DNA of 64,000 nt, from assembly GCA_904063045.1 (NCBI GenBank), contig CAJFCJ010000008.1, forward strand, positions 1 to 64,000. The letters are read 5' to 3'. The notes beneath the pieces were generated by a model, which saw only the letters and a list, made by a program, of their open reading frames with translations, ran no database searches and was not told the DNA's origin. Below are positions 49,760-61,924 of the stretch, in pieces (position 1 is the stretch's first letter; every line of letters begins with the position of its first letter). Position numbers and translations under genes: made by a program. Source of the DNA: Dimorphilus gyrociliatus. Taxonomy: Eukaryota > Annelida > Polychaeta > Dinophilidae.

Positions 49760-51317
49760 CCTTCTCTTTCTTGTTATTATGTATGGTAAATATAAAGTAC
49801 AAAGAACTCGCCAAAACTCCACCTAATAATAACGTTTAACTACATGCTGCAAATTTAAATGCTCCTAGCGCCACGTAGTTATAACTTCTTTTTATCTGGA
49901 AAATGTAAACTTTTCCAATAGAGATAAAGATTTCGTCTAAATACGTAAGAGTACGTTAAAAGAGGAGTTGGATTAGGGGATGCTTGTGGAAATTCTTTTC
50001 CGTTCTATTCATTTGACCGAGTATGAACTTCCTGGTTAACAATCAATTCAAGTGATTATTGAAGTCTTCTTTTCATCTGTAAACATCAATTTCTTTTCGT
50101 ATAATAGATGTATTTCGTTATTACTGCTCTTACTTGTTGATTCTTTATAGAATGCATTAGATTCTCTTTTAAGATTGTTACTGAATTGTATTTTGTATAC
50201 TTGATCAGATCACGTATGCTTTTCAGGCTAATTTCATCAGTTGTTAATTGGCTGAAGCAGTGCCTAAATTCACTACTATTAGTGAAAAATCAATCTAAAA
50301 AACGCATTGTCTTTTTCGACAATGTAGAAATAACTGTACGCTTATTTATTTACATTACATAATACTTCAATTACTTAGCAGTCATCCGCAAATTTTACAG
50401 TTTTATCTATGTTTTTAAATAAAAAAAATAAAAGAATCTTTCCTTATCCAATTTATTCTAAATTTCTATCACGTGCTATCACCTTACCCTTCTCTGGGAG
50501 GGAAAGGTTTCCTCATATATCAGCATTAAGGAGATTCTATCTAAAATTCTTTTCCATTATAAAGAAGAGGGGAAAAAAAGGTAATTAACTACTTAAACAA
50601 TTATAAATGTGGAATATATTGGATTTATTTTAATTGAAGAAACCTTATTATTATCGTTTTCATCTTGGAAAATCATCATTCTTTCTCCCTTTTCTTGTTA
50701 TCTTATCTATAGAAATAAAAAATATTCTAACCCTTTGAAATGACCTTTTAACTCATTAAAAAATGGCTTACGAAAGTAAATATTACTTATAAAAAAATCT
50801 ACTAGAAGAGATGTTTATGCTTCTTCTTCTTCTTCTTCTTATGTATTCAATAGAGATTTTAATCTTCTGTTAACTAAAGATTTTAATCCTTCTACTTTTT
50901 TGTTTTTCCTTCCTTCCCTAATGAATTCAATAACTAGATGACGGATAACAGATGGCGTTACCAGAATGTTACAAATACTTTCCTATTCGAGTTAGAAAAT
51001 AATACAATATCCCGTTTCATTAGCAATAATAAACAAAAAAGAAGATACATTTGAGCCTAATAATAGTAACCAAGATAATAATTTCATAAACAGTAAAGGT
51101 TAAGTTTTCTTTCCCATTATATCATATTGAAAGATAAACAAACCTACATCTTAAAATTGAACTTGTTAAGGTAAAAATTGTCAATATTTGTTTCTTTTTT
51201 TTTTTAAAAAAAAAATAATGATGAAAAAATTTTCTTTATTATATTTCCTTTTAGTTACAGTAATAACTAAATAAAAAACAAATGTTTAATATTGAGAAAA
51301 TAAAATATGAAAAAAGT

Positions 51318-51355
<38 letters not shown>

Positions 51356-51526
51356 TCTTCTTATTCTTCTTCCTGTCATTGAAAATAGAATAGATGCTAT
51401 CACATAAATTAAATAGCAGAAAGGAAATAAGCACCATCTTAATGCAACAAATGTAAAAAATAAAAAAAAAACACAACAATAACACATCTTTTTATTTACT
51501 ATGATGATAGAATCTATAACAATTGA
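49760..51526. other. Intergenic DNA between semaphorin and VWDE-like gene
   Basis: No exon seen. It holds a TTC triplet run (50819-50840), a T-run/A-run palindrome (51195-51215) and a TA microsatellite (51322-51352). This is the 5' flank of the semaphorin and the 3' flank of the VWDE-like gene; no promoter element is evident. Confidence 0.5.
51322..51352. repeat. TA microsatellite
   Basis: About fifteen TA units in intergenic DNA 3' of the VWDE-like gene. Confidence 0.9.
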
Positions 51527-54500
51527 TTAGAAATATGTATCGCCTCTTATACCGTTTTCAACACCTAAAAATTCACCATCAAATTCTGGTTGATCGAAAT
51601 TTGGTCTAAATGTAAATCCATTGAAATAGTTGGGTGGTGATCTATGTAAATTAGCGCCTATTAAACTATTTCCTTGAACGTTTAGTACTCCAGAAAATGA
51701 ATTTGAAATTGACGTTTCGTTATTATCGGAACACGATTTCTTTCGGCAGGATTTAAAACAACATTTATATATTAAAACTCCACAAATTACTCCTAATAAT
51801 GCTCCAACTGATGCTGCTAAAACTGCAATAGCCCAATCGGGTAATTTAACGCACAATAATGAATCGCTTCTTGTCCAACCGTGTTTAGCCTTTAATGGAT
51901 TGCAAACAAGACAGTTATCGTAATGTGGTGAATCTCCGGATGCGTGACAGTTATATTTTTCATTTTCATCTTGACCTTAGAAATGAAAAACGGATTTAAA
52001 TGACACTTTTCATTTTTTTTAATGTTCTTAATGTAAAAAATTAATGATAGATTGTAATCCGTTTATCATTTCTACTTTTAATTGCACAGGCATTTTGTTG
52101 AATTTCACAGAGCAATGGTCTGCTATAACATCTTTGACAAGATCCATTATATATTGTATAGAGTAATGATGTATTGCTTCGTTGTCCACCATTAGTAATT
52201 GATATTACACAATTTATGCAATTTGTTGGTACTGGACATTCAATAGAGTTAAAATTCCTAAGGGTACCAACTTTCGTGTAAGCAACACCATCTGTTTGTG
52301 TTATCTTGTTATTCATCTTAGTATAGGGAGTAAATAAGCAGGTAAAATTGCTGTAGGGATCGAAACGTTTTCCATAGATTATCGTCGAAGTGCAGTTCTG
52401 AGTTAGGCTATCGCATAGACCGTTGTTGAAAATTTTCTGTAAAACAGGAATATCATTAATTTTAATAGAGCAATCCGTGCCTTTATATCCTTGATTACAA
52501 GCGCAAACTCCACCAGTACAGTTTCCGTTACCTAGACAAGCAAATTAACAAAAATGAGTGTATTAATTGAAAAGTTGTTTGTTTTTACAATCTATGTGTT
52601 ATATGCATCCTCCTGCATGATCTTATTACCTGAACAACTGTTCTGGCACATCATTTTAACCATATTCTTTAAATTTTCGCTACTTGAAGCGTTTCTTTCA
52701 ATAATTTTTTTACATTTATAATTAGCCGAATTTGTTGCGTCTATAAGCCAATCTTTCGATTGTGATACTCTTATATCTTCAATACAATTTTCTAATTCGT
52801 TGTGTGTACTGAATCCGTCAAGATTATTACAAATTTTAGCTTGAGCTGAATTAGCTAATTCGTCTTCGCAAATCTTTCTGGCTTCCTTCCTTGAAATTCT
52901 GCTATTTTTAGGCCAATCCTTTCCCTTTGAATTGTTTTTTTTTGTAATTGTTATTAATATATACGAAAGTCAAGGTAATAATTTATTTAAAAGTATAGTA
53001 TATTCACCTTTTTAGGCTTATAATCTTGATTAATTATTAAATTAGATCTTCCTGATTGATTTGACGAGATATGTCTTTTTAACCTGTAATATTTTTTATA
53101 ATTTACAATAACCGCATTGGCCAATAAGGAATCTGTTATGTCCTTTAAATCTTTATCGAAGCAATGATGGACCGATAAACTTTCTGAACATTTATTTTCC
53201 TTGGAACATAAACAAAATGTTTCCAAATCTAAATTCATCTTTGCAAGACTAGCTATTTCATTAAGAACGTATCCATTCATTAAACTATGTTTCGATTGGA
53301 TATCAACTCTCCAATTATTAATAAATTTCTCTAAGTTATTAGCCGTATTAGACTTCAAGTATGATTCATCACGAAGTTTGAGATCATTTTCCACATCATT
53401 ATCTAAATACCCACACAATCCTCTAGTATTGTTAAAATCATAGCCTCCCGGTATTATCCATACGTTGAGGAATTCTTCTGAAAATGCTTCTACGTTTACA
53501 GTTACCCCGTTGGGTAAGTAAACTTCAAAACGTTTACCGAACATTGATGATCTTATATAGGTTTCTTTTGTGAAATTATCTCGTAAATAAATTTTTGCAG
53601 TTAATACAGAAGCAGTTTCATAAACAATTGTATGATTGTGCAATAATACTGGATTTTCTGACAATCTGGAACATCTATCTATAGATATGACGTCATCAGC
53701 GCTCTGAATTAAAACCGCGCAGTTACAAGTAGCTGTAATAGTTTTCGAACATCTCTGATAAACAGCATGAATCTGTATGGAAGAAATTAGCTATGATGTA
53801 AACAACAAGAAGAAAGTAAGTGGGTGGCTTGCTGGAGATTGGAAAAAGAGACAAGTAAAGGTGATAAAACCAGAGGTGAAAGTCTCTATAATAATATATT
53901 TCGTGTTACCTTAAAAGGTAGGCTGGTATGACTATATAAAACGAATTCTCCTTCATTATAGTTGTTGTATTGCCTGAAAAATAATATAGGTCCTATTAGG
54001 CCTATTTAGCTTCTAAAAATAAAATGTTTACAATCCATCGAACGTCAGAATGTGTGGATCGTTTACAGATCTACAAATACCAGAGACATCGCCATTTTCT
54101 ACAGATACGTCTACGAATACAGATGGACCATTTTCCTTCTTTGTTCTAAGACCAATTTCAATTTGGCCTTTTCTCAAACCATCTAATGTTCCTTTATAAA
54201 TAAAAACAATAAGAATAATAGAAATTATAAGAAAACTATTGTAATTTGTTTATTAATATATTTGATATTACCATCAATTCTTGGATAAACAGCTATCTCT
54301 CTCGACATCCAATGTCCGCTAGTAAATTTATCTTCAGAAACGGATATACGACAAAAATTTTCGTTTATAGAGAATCTATTATATCCAAAAGCAACTTGAT
54401 CAACTTTTACAGAGTTACAGCTGAAAAATTGTATATAAAAGAATTATAATGTTATAGCACCCCCTTTTTTTTCTTTTAAAGAAACTTGAGAATAAATAAA

Positions 54501-54603
54501 ACAACAAATAAAATATGTATAAAATTTTTTCTTTTTTGTTTTTTTAAAAAAAAAAGAAAAAAATAAATAGAAAAAATCTTTTAAAATATTTACTCTATGA
54601 GTA

Positions 54604-54637
<34 letters not shown>

Positions 54638-56842
54638 TTAAATACCTAAAATTATCTAAATTCTTGTATATAATCTCTATATAGACTTGGCATCCTTGGC
54701 ACAGTTGATTTCTGTCAACCCATATAGAAACGTTTACGTATTCAATTGATAGCCATCGTTCCTTAAGTTTAATAGATTTTGCCGATTCCAACTAAAAGAG
54801 AAAAGTTTTATTGTTATATAATCAGTTATGCTTATTCATACTCTTATCTCCCATAAAGGCTTTTCTGGTTCTTTAGTTGATTCATGGATGCTATCAGATT
54901 GTGTTACAGTAGTTGCTGTTGTTTTATCTAATTCTGTTCCCGTTGCTGTTGCTGTTGCTTTTGCGTATGGTGTTGATGTTTGAAAAAAAAATTGACTAGA
55001 ATAAGCAAGACTAGGTGATGTTGAGGCTGTTGAGATTTCGGGTTTCGTTACAGTATCGGACGGTAAACTCCAAGTGGGAATTGTAGTTTTAGTAGCCGAG
55101 GAAGGGCATTGGTTTTTAATATACTTTGAAAGTCTTTGAACGCAACCCGTTCCGTATTCTTCGCATATTGCAAGAAACTCCTTGATTTTTGGGCATTTTA
55201 TATTCTTTCGAAACTTTTTTTCGTATAGCATTATGCAATTCTTTTCGCACCGATCCTTTTTCTCTATAGTACAATTATATTTCTTTCTTAATTATATGCA
55301 AATGATCTATAAATAGCTTATTTATATACCTTCGTCGATCATTTCAATGTGTTTATTAAGACAGGAATGAGAAATTTGTTCGTAATAATACGAATCTAAA
55401 TCATTATATCCACACAACCACTTATATTCCCATATTTTAAGTCCTCTTGTTGCATTTACTGTAGCCGTACAGATAGAGGAAAGACTATTATTGTTGTTAT
55501 TAAATAAATCAGTCCAACTTTGATTCAATAGAACTTTTTCTAAATGCTTTGCGCAGAACAGAGTATCATTCTTAGCTCCGTAGTCTTGTAATTTGATATC
55601 AAATTCGATGCCCAGAATATCGCGATTATTATCTTTGTAAGTTTCGTGTCCAGGCGAGAGAATAGTTATGTTTCTATTGTTCGGTTGGCAATTATTTCGA
55701 TAGGTTGGGAGAAATTCTGTCCTTAGCCACTAATTAATACAATAACCAATTGTTAATTTTTTAACGATTTTATATATAATGAGGAAATATTTTTAATTGA
55801 CCTAATTTTTAAAAACTCTTAACGTCTATCTATCTTTTAAGCATCTAAAGATGCTGGAGACAAACTAAGAGAGAAACAAGATAGAGAAAAGAGAGGATAA
55901 GTTCTATTTTAAAAAAAAATAAATTACAGCACATAGTTAACTTCGTTCAGCGTTTTGGCTTTTCCTCTTCCTAGTCACTCAATACCTTATCTATAAGAGA
56001 TAAGGAATAAAACAGGGAAGAATAAATGAAAATTACAGAAAGATCTAATCTACGGGGTAACTTATGGAGGGAAAGTATTAAAAAGATTTATAATAGACGC
56101 CATACAAGTCAAGATAAAGATGAGAAAAGAGTAATACGAAAAACGTGAATAAGAGAATGGTTAAACAAGGGAATAGGACAATATGAAACATTTATTAAAA
56201 CCTTATATACACAGTATATATACTGTAAATTTTTTTAGAGCACTACCGATATGAGTAGGCGTTGAAAAAAGAAATAAGGAAATTTCTTTTTTGTAGTGTC
56301 CTACTTCGAAAATCTTTAGAATATTGAAGAGAGAGAGAGAGAGAGAAAGAGAGAATGAAGAGTATGGAATATAATAATATTATTGGTCATACTCATTTAA
56401 TAATAGAAAATAAAAGATTATAAGAAACATATTTTAGATATTTTAGACAATTTGAAAATTATTCACCAGGATGTAAATATATACAAATAGTGTATACAAC
56501 TTACTTTTAATAGAGAAACTGTATAAAACGTTCGGCAATAGGCTGGATATTGTCCATTCTTATTTTCAAAATTTAATGAATAAATTGTATCATAATAAAT
56601 ATCGACTTCTGTTCGACATCTTGAAACTGCAATATATAAAATGTGAAGTGTCAGCAAAAAAAAAAATTTCTTCTATTGGCTAATACAGTTTAGTTTTATA
56701 GATTAATAACATAAACGGTTCTTAATATTGTTGAACTTAAACAATAGTTAAATATATTGAAATGAAGTAATATTAAATTGAAAAAAATACCTAGGAAAGT
56801 AAAATACAATGGTATCAAACCAAAAGCAGCTGTACTCTTCAT
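51527..56842 (-). CDS. VWDE-like type I membrane protein (vWF type D and EGF domains)
   Basis: Exons: 56842-56791, 56626-56505, 55729-55330, 55263-54842, 54791-54646, 54420-54272, 54191-54032, 53973-53910, 53772-53008, 52924-52630, 52531-52076, 51975-51527; 1159 residues, phases consistent. Signal peptide (AAFGLIPLYFTFL), a Cys-rich ectodomain with a Thr/Ser-rich linker (about 220-300), then a vWF type D domain (about 470-630) starting SVNDPHILTFDGL and including GLCGYLDNDVENDL. One EGF-like unit follows (CSGNGNCTGGVCACNQGYKG, about 855-875), then a Cys-rich stretch, one transmembrane helix (about 1058-1080, AVLAASVGALLGVICGVLIY), a Cys/Lys stop-transfer cluster and a cytoplasmic tail of about 75 residues. 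The domain order is that of VWDE-type proteins; the membrane anchor differs from the vertebrate protein as I remember it. Extracellular adhesion or matrix role inferred. Confidence 0.82.
54607..54635. repeat. TA microsatellite
   Basis: About fourteen TA units in intron 5 of the VWDE-like gene, just after a perfect donor site. Confidence 0.9.
56327..56353. repeat. GA microsatellite
   Basis: Interrupted GA run in intron 2 of the VWDE-like gene. Confidence 0.85.
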
Positions 56843-57837
56843 TTCAAAGAAATAATCCAAGATACTTAATTAATGAATGAGATAATATCCAATCCTTTAC
56901 ACCTAGAGATGACATCTTCCTTTGAAATAATACTTGTACCGGCTACAAATAATAGAAAAGTAATGTTGATTTATTTGGGCGTAACCACAACTGGTAAGAT
57001 CAGTGAACTTGTTGGACAGCCTAAAAACTTCACATCCTATCTAATGTGTGCGCAAGAAATCTCCCGTACATTTCGAAACTTTGAGGTCATTTTCAACGGT
57101 ACTAACTTTCCTCTCTAACCCATTTTGTTTCGAAAATGGCTTCCCTATATGAAATACAAAACAAGCGCCATTTTTATATTCTGTTTGTAGTTCTGTAATA
57201 TCAATATTAGGCCTTTAAGAGGCCTATGCGAGCAGAAATCCTGCTTCACAATCATCTTATGACGTCACGAAAGCAAAGCCAATGGAGAGAGTTTGAAAAG
57301 AATTGAATAAACGATGTTTAAGCAGATACATATATATACAATACAAATAATTTTAAGAAATATAGACATTATAACAACAAAATTCTTTGAACTCTTGAAA
57401 AAAAAAACAGTAATAATAATGCATATATTAAATATATACAGTATGACTTAATTTCAAGTATTCGTCATCATAAAACAGTTTACAGAATGAATACAATTTT
57501 TTAAAAACGTTAAAAAAACATCTTAATATGTAAAAACAAATAAAATCAATATTTTAAGTATTTTTTGATTAGAAAAACTAAATGAAAAAATATTTTCAGA
57601 TTCTTAAAAACATTTTGTTTTTTTTAAAAAAAAACAAACGCAATAGAAAAGTTTTTTTATGAAATTTTCATTTCGACTAAATTCTTGAATATCAAGTAAT
57701 TCAAATCCATATACCAAATAGCTTATCATCAAGATTAAATGGACAAAATGATAAATAAACGATAATAAATGAATTAAAAAGAAAAAAAATATGTTTAAAA
57801 TTATGGATAATGATAGAAAGAATAGTTGTAGAAAGTT
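56843..57837. other. 5' flank of the VWDE-like gene
   Basis: No exon that I trust; the plus-strand frame 56873-57118 is unlike any family I know. A palindromic CRE (TGACGTCA) lies at 57260-57267, about 420 bases upstream of the VWDE-like start. One ATACAGTAT nonamer (57436-57444) and one T-run/A-run palindrome (57618-57634) occur further right. Confidence 0.45.
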
Positions 57838-58611
57838 TTAATGAGAGGTTGGTGCAATAATGTTATCTTGACTACTTCCGCCGGATAATCTTCTCTTTAG
57901 AAATTTTCCAAAAGTTTCATTCTTTTTTGGAGGAGCAAAGAGTTTTTGTTCTTTTGTCTTGGTATCAGTTGTTTTTATCATATTTTCTTGTTCAACATTG
58001 GATACTTTTGGCTGAACGTTTTGTACTGAAGTTTCTAAATTATTTGCAGTTTTGGATATTGCTTTTTCAGCTGGAAAGCTCAAAAATGATTTAATTATTT
58101 CTGCGTCGCCCGCTCGCCTTTTATTATAATTTATAACTTCGGGACCAATTTTCTTAAGAACTTCATCACTGGAAAGCAGTCCCGTTCGCTTATTTATCGT
58201 TCTATTTGGTAACTCTACTTTCTCGTTCTTCGTCTGTAATGCCGTTATACATGGTAAACTTTCAATTCTTGAAAGACCCTTTTTCGGCTTATTTTCAGCT
58301 AATATTTTGATATCCTGCAGGCTACCCCGTCTAGGCATTACATTTTCGGGAATGACTAGTTCAACTGAAGATGGCGCCAATGAAGATATTTTTTCTCGAG
58401 TTTTCGGCGTTATGTAAACTGCTTCAGGAGAGTCTATTTCTCCCGCCGACTCATTTCCAGAATCATTATCATGGTCATGCTTTAGTTTTTTTTCATAAAT
58501 GGTATCCAAACGCTTCAGTTGCTTTGCAGTTAGCATGAGCGAAGCAGTATCAACACTTAGAGCTCTTGCTGAACGAGGCAGCAGACTAAATCTATTCACC
58601 GAGTCAGACAT
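57838..58611 (-). CDS. Unrecognised basic, low-complexity protein
   Basis: 257 residues from the ATG at 58611 (MSDSVNRFSLLPRSAR). No domain recognised. The composition (Lys, Ser, Glu, Pro) suggests a largely disordered protein. Visible features are SLLPRSARALSVD near the start, MPRRGSLQD in the middle, and FGKFLKRRLSGGSS near the end. RRGS and RRLS fit basophilic-kinase (PKA-type) phosphosites, and the LKRR cluster could be nuclear or membrane-binding. The frame extends upstream to 58659, but a good acceptor (ctgttggcag, ending at 58621) makes that stretch intron. A matching donor (ttg|gtaagt, exon end 59390) upstream suggests a 5' non-coding exon. Real gene likely because of its length and codon bias; function unknown. 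Confidence 0.65.
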   Translation of the reverse strand: MSDSVNRFSLLPRSARALSVDTASLMLTAKQLKRLDTIYEKKLKHDHDNDSGNESAGEIDSPEAVYITPKTREKISSLAPSSVELVIPENVMPRRGSLQDIKILAENKPKKGLSRIESLPCITALQTKNEKVELPNRTINKRTGLLSSDEVLKKIGPEVINYNKRRAGDAEIIKSFLSFPAEKAISKTANNLETSVQNVQPKVSNVEQENMIKTTDTKTKEQKLFAPPKKNETFGKFLKRRLSGGSSQDNIIAPTSH

Positions 58612-58717
58612 CCCTTGAATCTGCCAACAGATTAAAAATGCTATGAGAAACAAGTTCAATAAACGAACTAAATACTATTTACTATATGTCCGTCATCGAG
58701 GCGATATTTTCCCATTG

Positions 58718-58727
58718 GCGCATGCGT
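58718..58727. promoter_or_regulatory. NRF-1-like site GCGCATGCGT
   Basis: Near-palindromic NRF-1 consensus, about 107 bases upstream of the ATG at 58611. A second copy, TGCGCATGCGTA at 59663-59674, lies upstream of the putative 5' exon. Two such CpG-containing sites in AT-rich DNA are unlikely by chance and fit a housekeeping promoter; which of them marks the start site is unclear. Confidence 0.5.
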
Positions 58728-59389
58728 TTCGGTGAATCCAATTTTAAACAACCCGGTTAAGTTATAATAAATATTGACCTCTAGTAATAATTACATTATA
58801 CGCGTGTATATATACAGTATATATACAGTTTTTTTTTAAAAAAAAAAACAAGTAAAGGATAAAACTGTAAAAGAATCCATTTAAAACTAATTATAACTCA
58901 AAACATTCTATTGACTGTTTAGTAAGTTTCATCGAACAATTCTTCATATATTCATTCAAAACATTTAACAATTCAAAAGGTCATTTTTATGAATGGGGGA
59001 TAAGGTTGAAAAATCATATATATATATATACATGTTTACAAAATAGCCTTAAAAATACATTCATATACAATTTAACTAGTTTTTTTTTCCATCTAATTAC
59101 TTATTAATAACTTTTTAAATCTATTATACAAATACCCTCCATTTTAATGGTATGATTTTTTTTTTAAACTTGTTTATGTATCTTTTGTTCATTGATTTAT
59201 GTATTTTTTTTTTCTTTATATAGAAACCTTATGCTGTTTATCGCACAAACAATATTCAACTTTACGAATTGAAAGCTTGAATTATCGTTTATACTACGAT
59301 CATAATACTATTAATATTCATGACGATTTTATCGAATTATCACTTTTTTGATTGTAATTTTTATAAATTGAATTAACTTGTCAACTTAC

Positions 59390-59662
59390 CAATAGAGGTG
59401 AAGAAGGATCGTAAATTTAACACAACTTGATTTTGTCCAAAATGTAGGTATCAGCAAGAGCATTCTAATAGATAGACCATCTTTTTCAGACGTTTGTCTC
59501 TAACGTTACTGCGCTTTACGTCAATAATTTCACATCCGATACTCTAATTCCTTTCAAAATCAATTGGATGTTAATTGTTAATTAGCTAAATATAGCTGAA
59601 TACTTACGTTTTGAATGGGTTTGCAGGAAGTACAGTGTGTTATGTTTTCAATACAAGCAAAC
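59390..59662 (-). other. Putative 5' untranslated exon of the 57838-58611 gene
   Basis: Its right-hand limit is guessed from the NRF-1-like site at 59663; its left end is a strong donor (exon end 59390, intron begins gtaagttgac). Joining it to the acceptor at 58621 gives an intron of about 770 bases. The exon holds a short upstream reading frame that closes just after the junction. Inference only. Confidence 0.35.
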
Positions 59663-59674
59663 TGCGCATGCGTA

Positions 59675-61924
59675 GTTTTCATTATACGGTATTTTGGCAC
59701 CTAAGACTTTAGATGGCAGCACGATAGAAAAAAAAGTTTCACAAATTCGTCAATTCCGGAAAATAGGAAGAAAGTCACGCATTAGATCGGAAATGACACG
59801 CTTTTGTTAAATATAGTAGGCCTATTAAATTATATGACTAAGCAAGTTTTCCAACGTCTATAGGGAAGTCAGCGTAATATGAGAATTTTATACCATTAGC
59901 ACGGTAAAAGGAAAGAAAGAACCCTTCACTCGAACCGGTCATTTAGATTTTTTTGAAGGAACCAAAATTCTCTTATTCTATTGCAACAAGTTAATTTTTT
60001 TCTTTCTCTCAAAAGTCTATAAGAAAATAAAATCAAAGTTATTATTTTTTTTTATAAAAAAAAACCCAAATTACGTAATAAAAAAGTAAATTTTTGACAA
60101 GTTTATTTTTGTTAGAAAGCGAAAAAAATTTTTTATTACTGAAACAACTGCAGATTGATTTGTTCAACAATGAATTTATACAGTATATATACTAATATAT
60201 ATATATATATTGTACATCCATACAGTATATTTATATACTGCAAAAATAAAAAGAAAGAAGAAACCATTAAAAAGAGAAAAAAAAGGGAAATATTAAACGA
60301 AATACGAAGCGTTTTTTGTTGGTGATAAAATAGATTATAAACAACAAAATAAAAAGAAAGAAGGAAAACAAACAAAAATAAAACACACATTTTGCAGTTT
60401 TTAATTACGTCCTATAGTCCTATAATCTGAATTCTGTTCTGTCTGAGTTTTTGCAGACGCCCCCGCTTAATAAAGCAATCCGCCTTAAAAATTCATAAGA
60501 CTTCGACCCTTATCTCCCCTATTCCTCAATAAGTTTTTGCTTGCTATGTTGTTTTTTTTGTTTTTTTCTTTTGGATTATTATCATTTTAATTATCCACAT
60601 TTATATTATTTATATTGTTTTATATTGTTTCAGGTCTTTGTAATTCTATTGGATTTATCATGTTTTCTTTTTTTCTCTCTATCGTTTGTATATAATGCTC
60701 TCCTTTTTCCCCCTTCATTCCATCTCTTTATTCTTTAATAAATCTATTAACTCTTTATCGTTCGGGATTTACTGACATAGTCATTGGAGAATTATTACTA
60801 CTCTAAGTCATCCTCGTCAGGTAATATGATCAAATGTGCAAATGGAGATTCATTCTGATGAAAGACAAACAATTAACGATTGTCTAATTAATTAGATTCC
60901 TTCAGAATATATCTTATTTTTTTTTCTTTTCTGGTTCAAATGACGATAAAACATGCTTTTCCTATTAATGAAAAAGACAGGTGGAGAAGCGGAATAGGAG
61001 ATCAAACGAATTTAAGATTATGGTCATTTTAGAGATTTTGGATTTTAGATTTGATAACGTTAAAACTTTTGATATACCATAGGTTACCTAGCTGTCGCAT
61101 AAACGGAAATAAGTGTAATATGCAAGAAAGAATTAAGAAAATCCGTATTATTCCTGGGCCAGACGATTTCCGAATATAAAGTTCACATGAATTATGCCTG
61201 AAAAGGTCAAGACAAAATGTCTTGAGAAGTTTGTATGTATAGAAGGTAAAAGGTCTATTGAAGAGATTATAGAACAAGGGATAGACTGCCAATTTGTAAA
61301 GTAATAGTCTTTAGCACGAAGGCCTTTTCAACGTTAAAGGCAAGTCGTAGATGTATGAGCTGAGATCAAAGATGCACAAGGCTATGAAGTAAAACAAACG
61401 CTTATCTCTATAAACTTATTTTTTCTTCGAGGTTTGAGTAAAAAGTATCATGTCGATACAATTCACAACTTCCGCTTTTAATGTAAAATATTCCATATAC
61501 CGCAATGTAATAGCACGATAATTCCTTGTTAAAAAGCATCTTTCACTCTTTGTTCTTTCCTAGTAAAAATAGAATATGAAGCATTGTAACATTTCTCCAT
61601 ATGCAACTCTTTCCTGAATGTCTTTTCTTCTTTTATCAAGTAATTAATTTTTGTAAAACAGACTCGGAAGATTTTCGAGTAGATGGTAAAGTGAGATAAT
61701 TGATGACGATGAAAAAGAGAGAGAGAGTTGGAGAGAAAGATGAGAGCGCCAATGAGACAGAGAGAGAGAGAGAGAGAAAGAAGAACAATTGTATGTAAAT
61801 CATGAGTGGAGAAGATTTCTTGCTAATCCAATATTGGAATTAGAGATATAGACTCTTCGTTTTGGTTTTTCCAATGATTTTCTTCTTGAAAAGTTTGTTA
61901 CGATGGACGATACTTCCTTAATAG
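59675..61924. other. Intergenic DNA, 3' side of the GPCR
   Basis: No gene recognised in more than 2 kb. Contains ATACAGTAT nonamers at 60178 and 60220, TA tracts, A and T runs, and a GA run at 61755-61780. Open frames such as 60541-60738 are low-complexity Phe/Leu products of T-rich DNA. Confidence 0.5.
61755..61780. repeat. GA microsatellite
   Basis: GA run about 150 bases downstream of the GPCR stop codon, probably in its 3' untranslated region. Confidence 0.85.

Noticed and set aside
60541-60738. Phe/Leu-rich 65-residue frame
   Set aside because: Translation of a T-rich tract; no start context, splice partner or family match.
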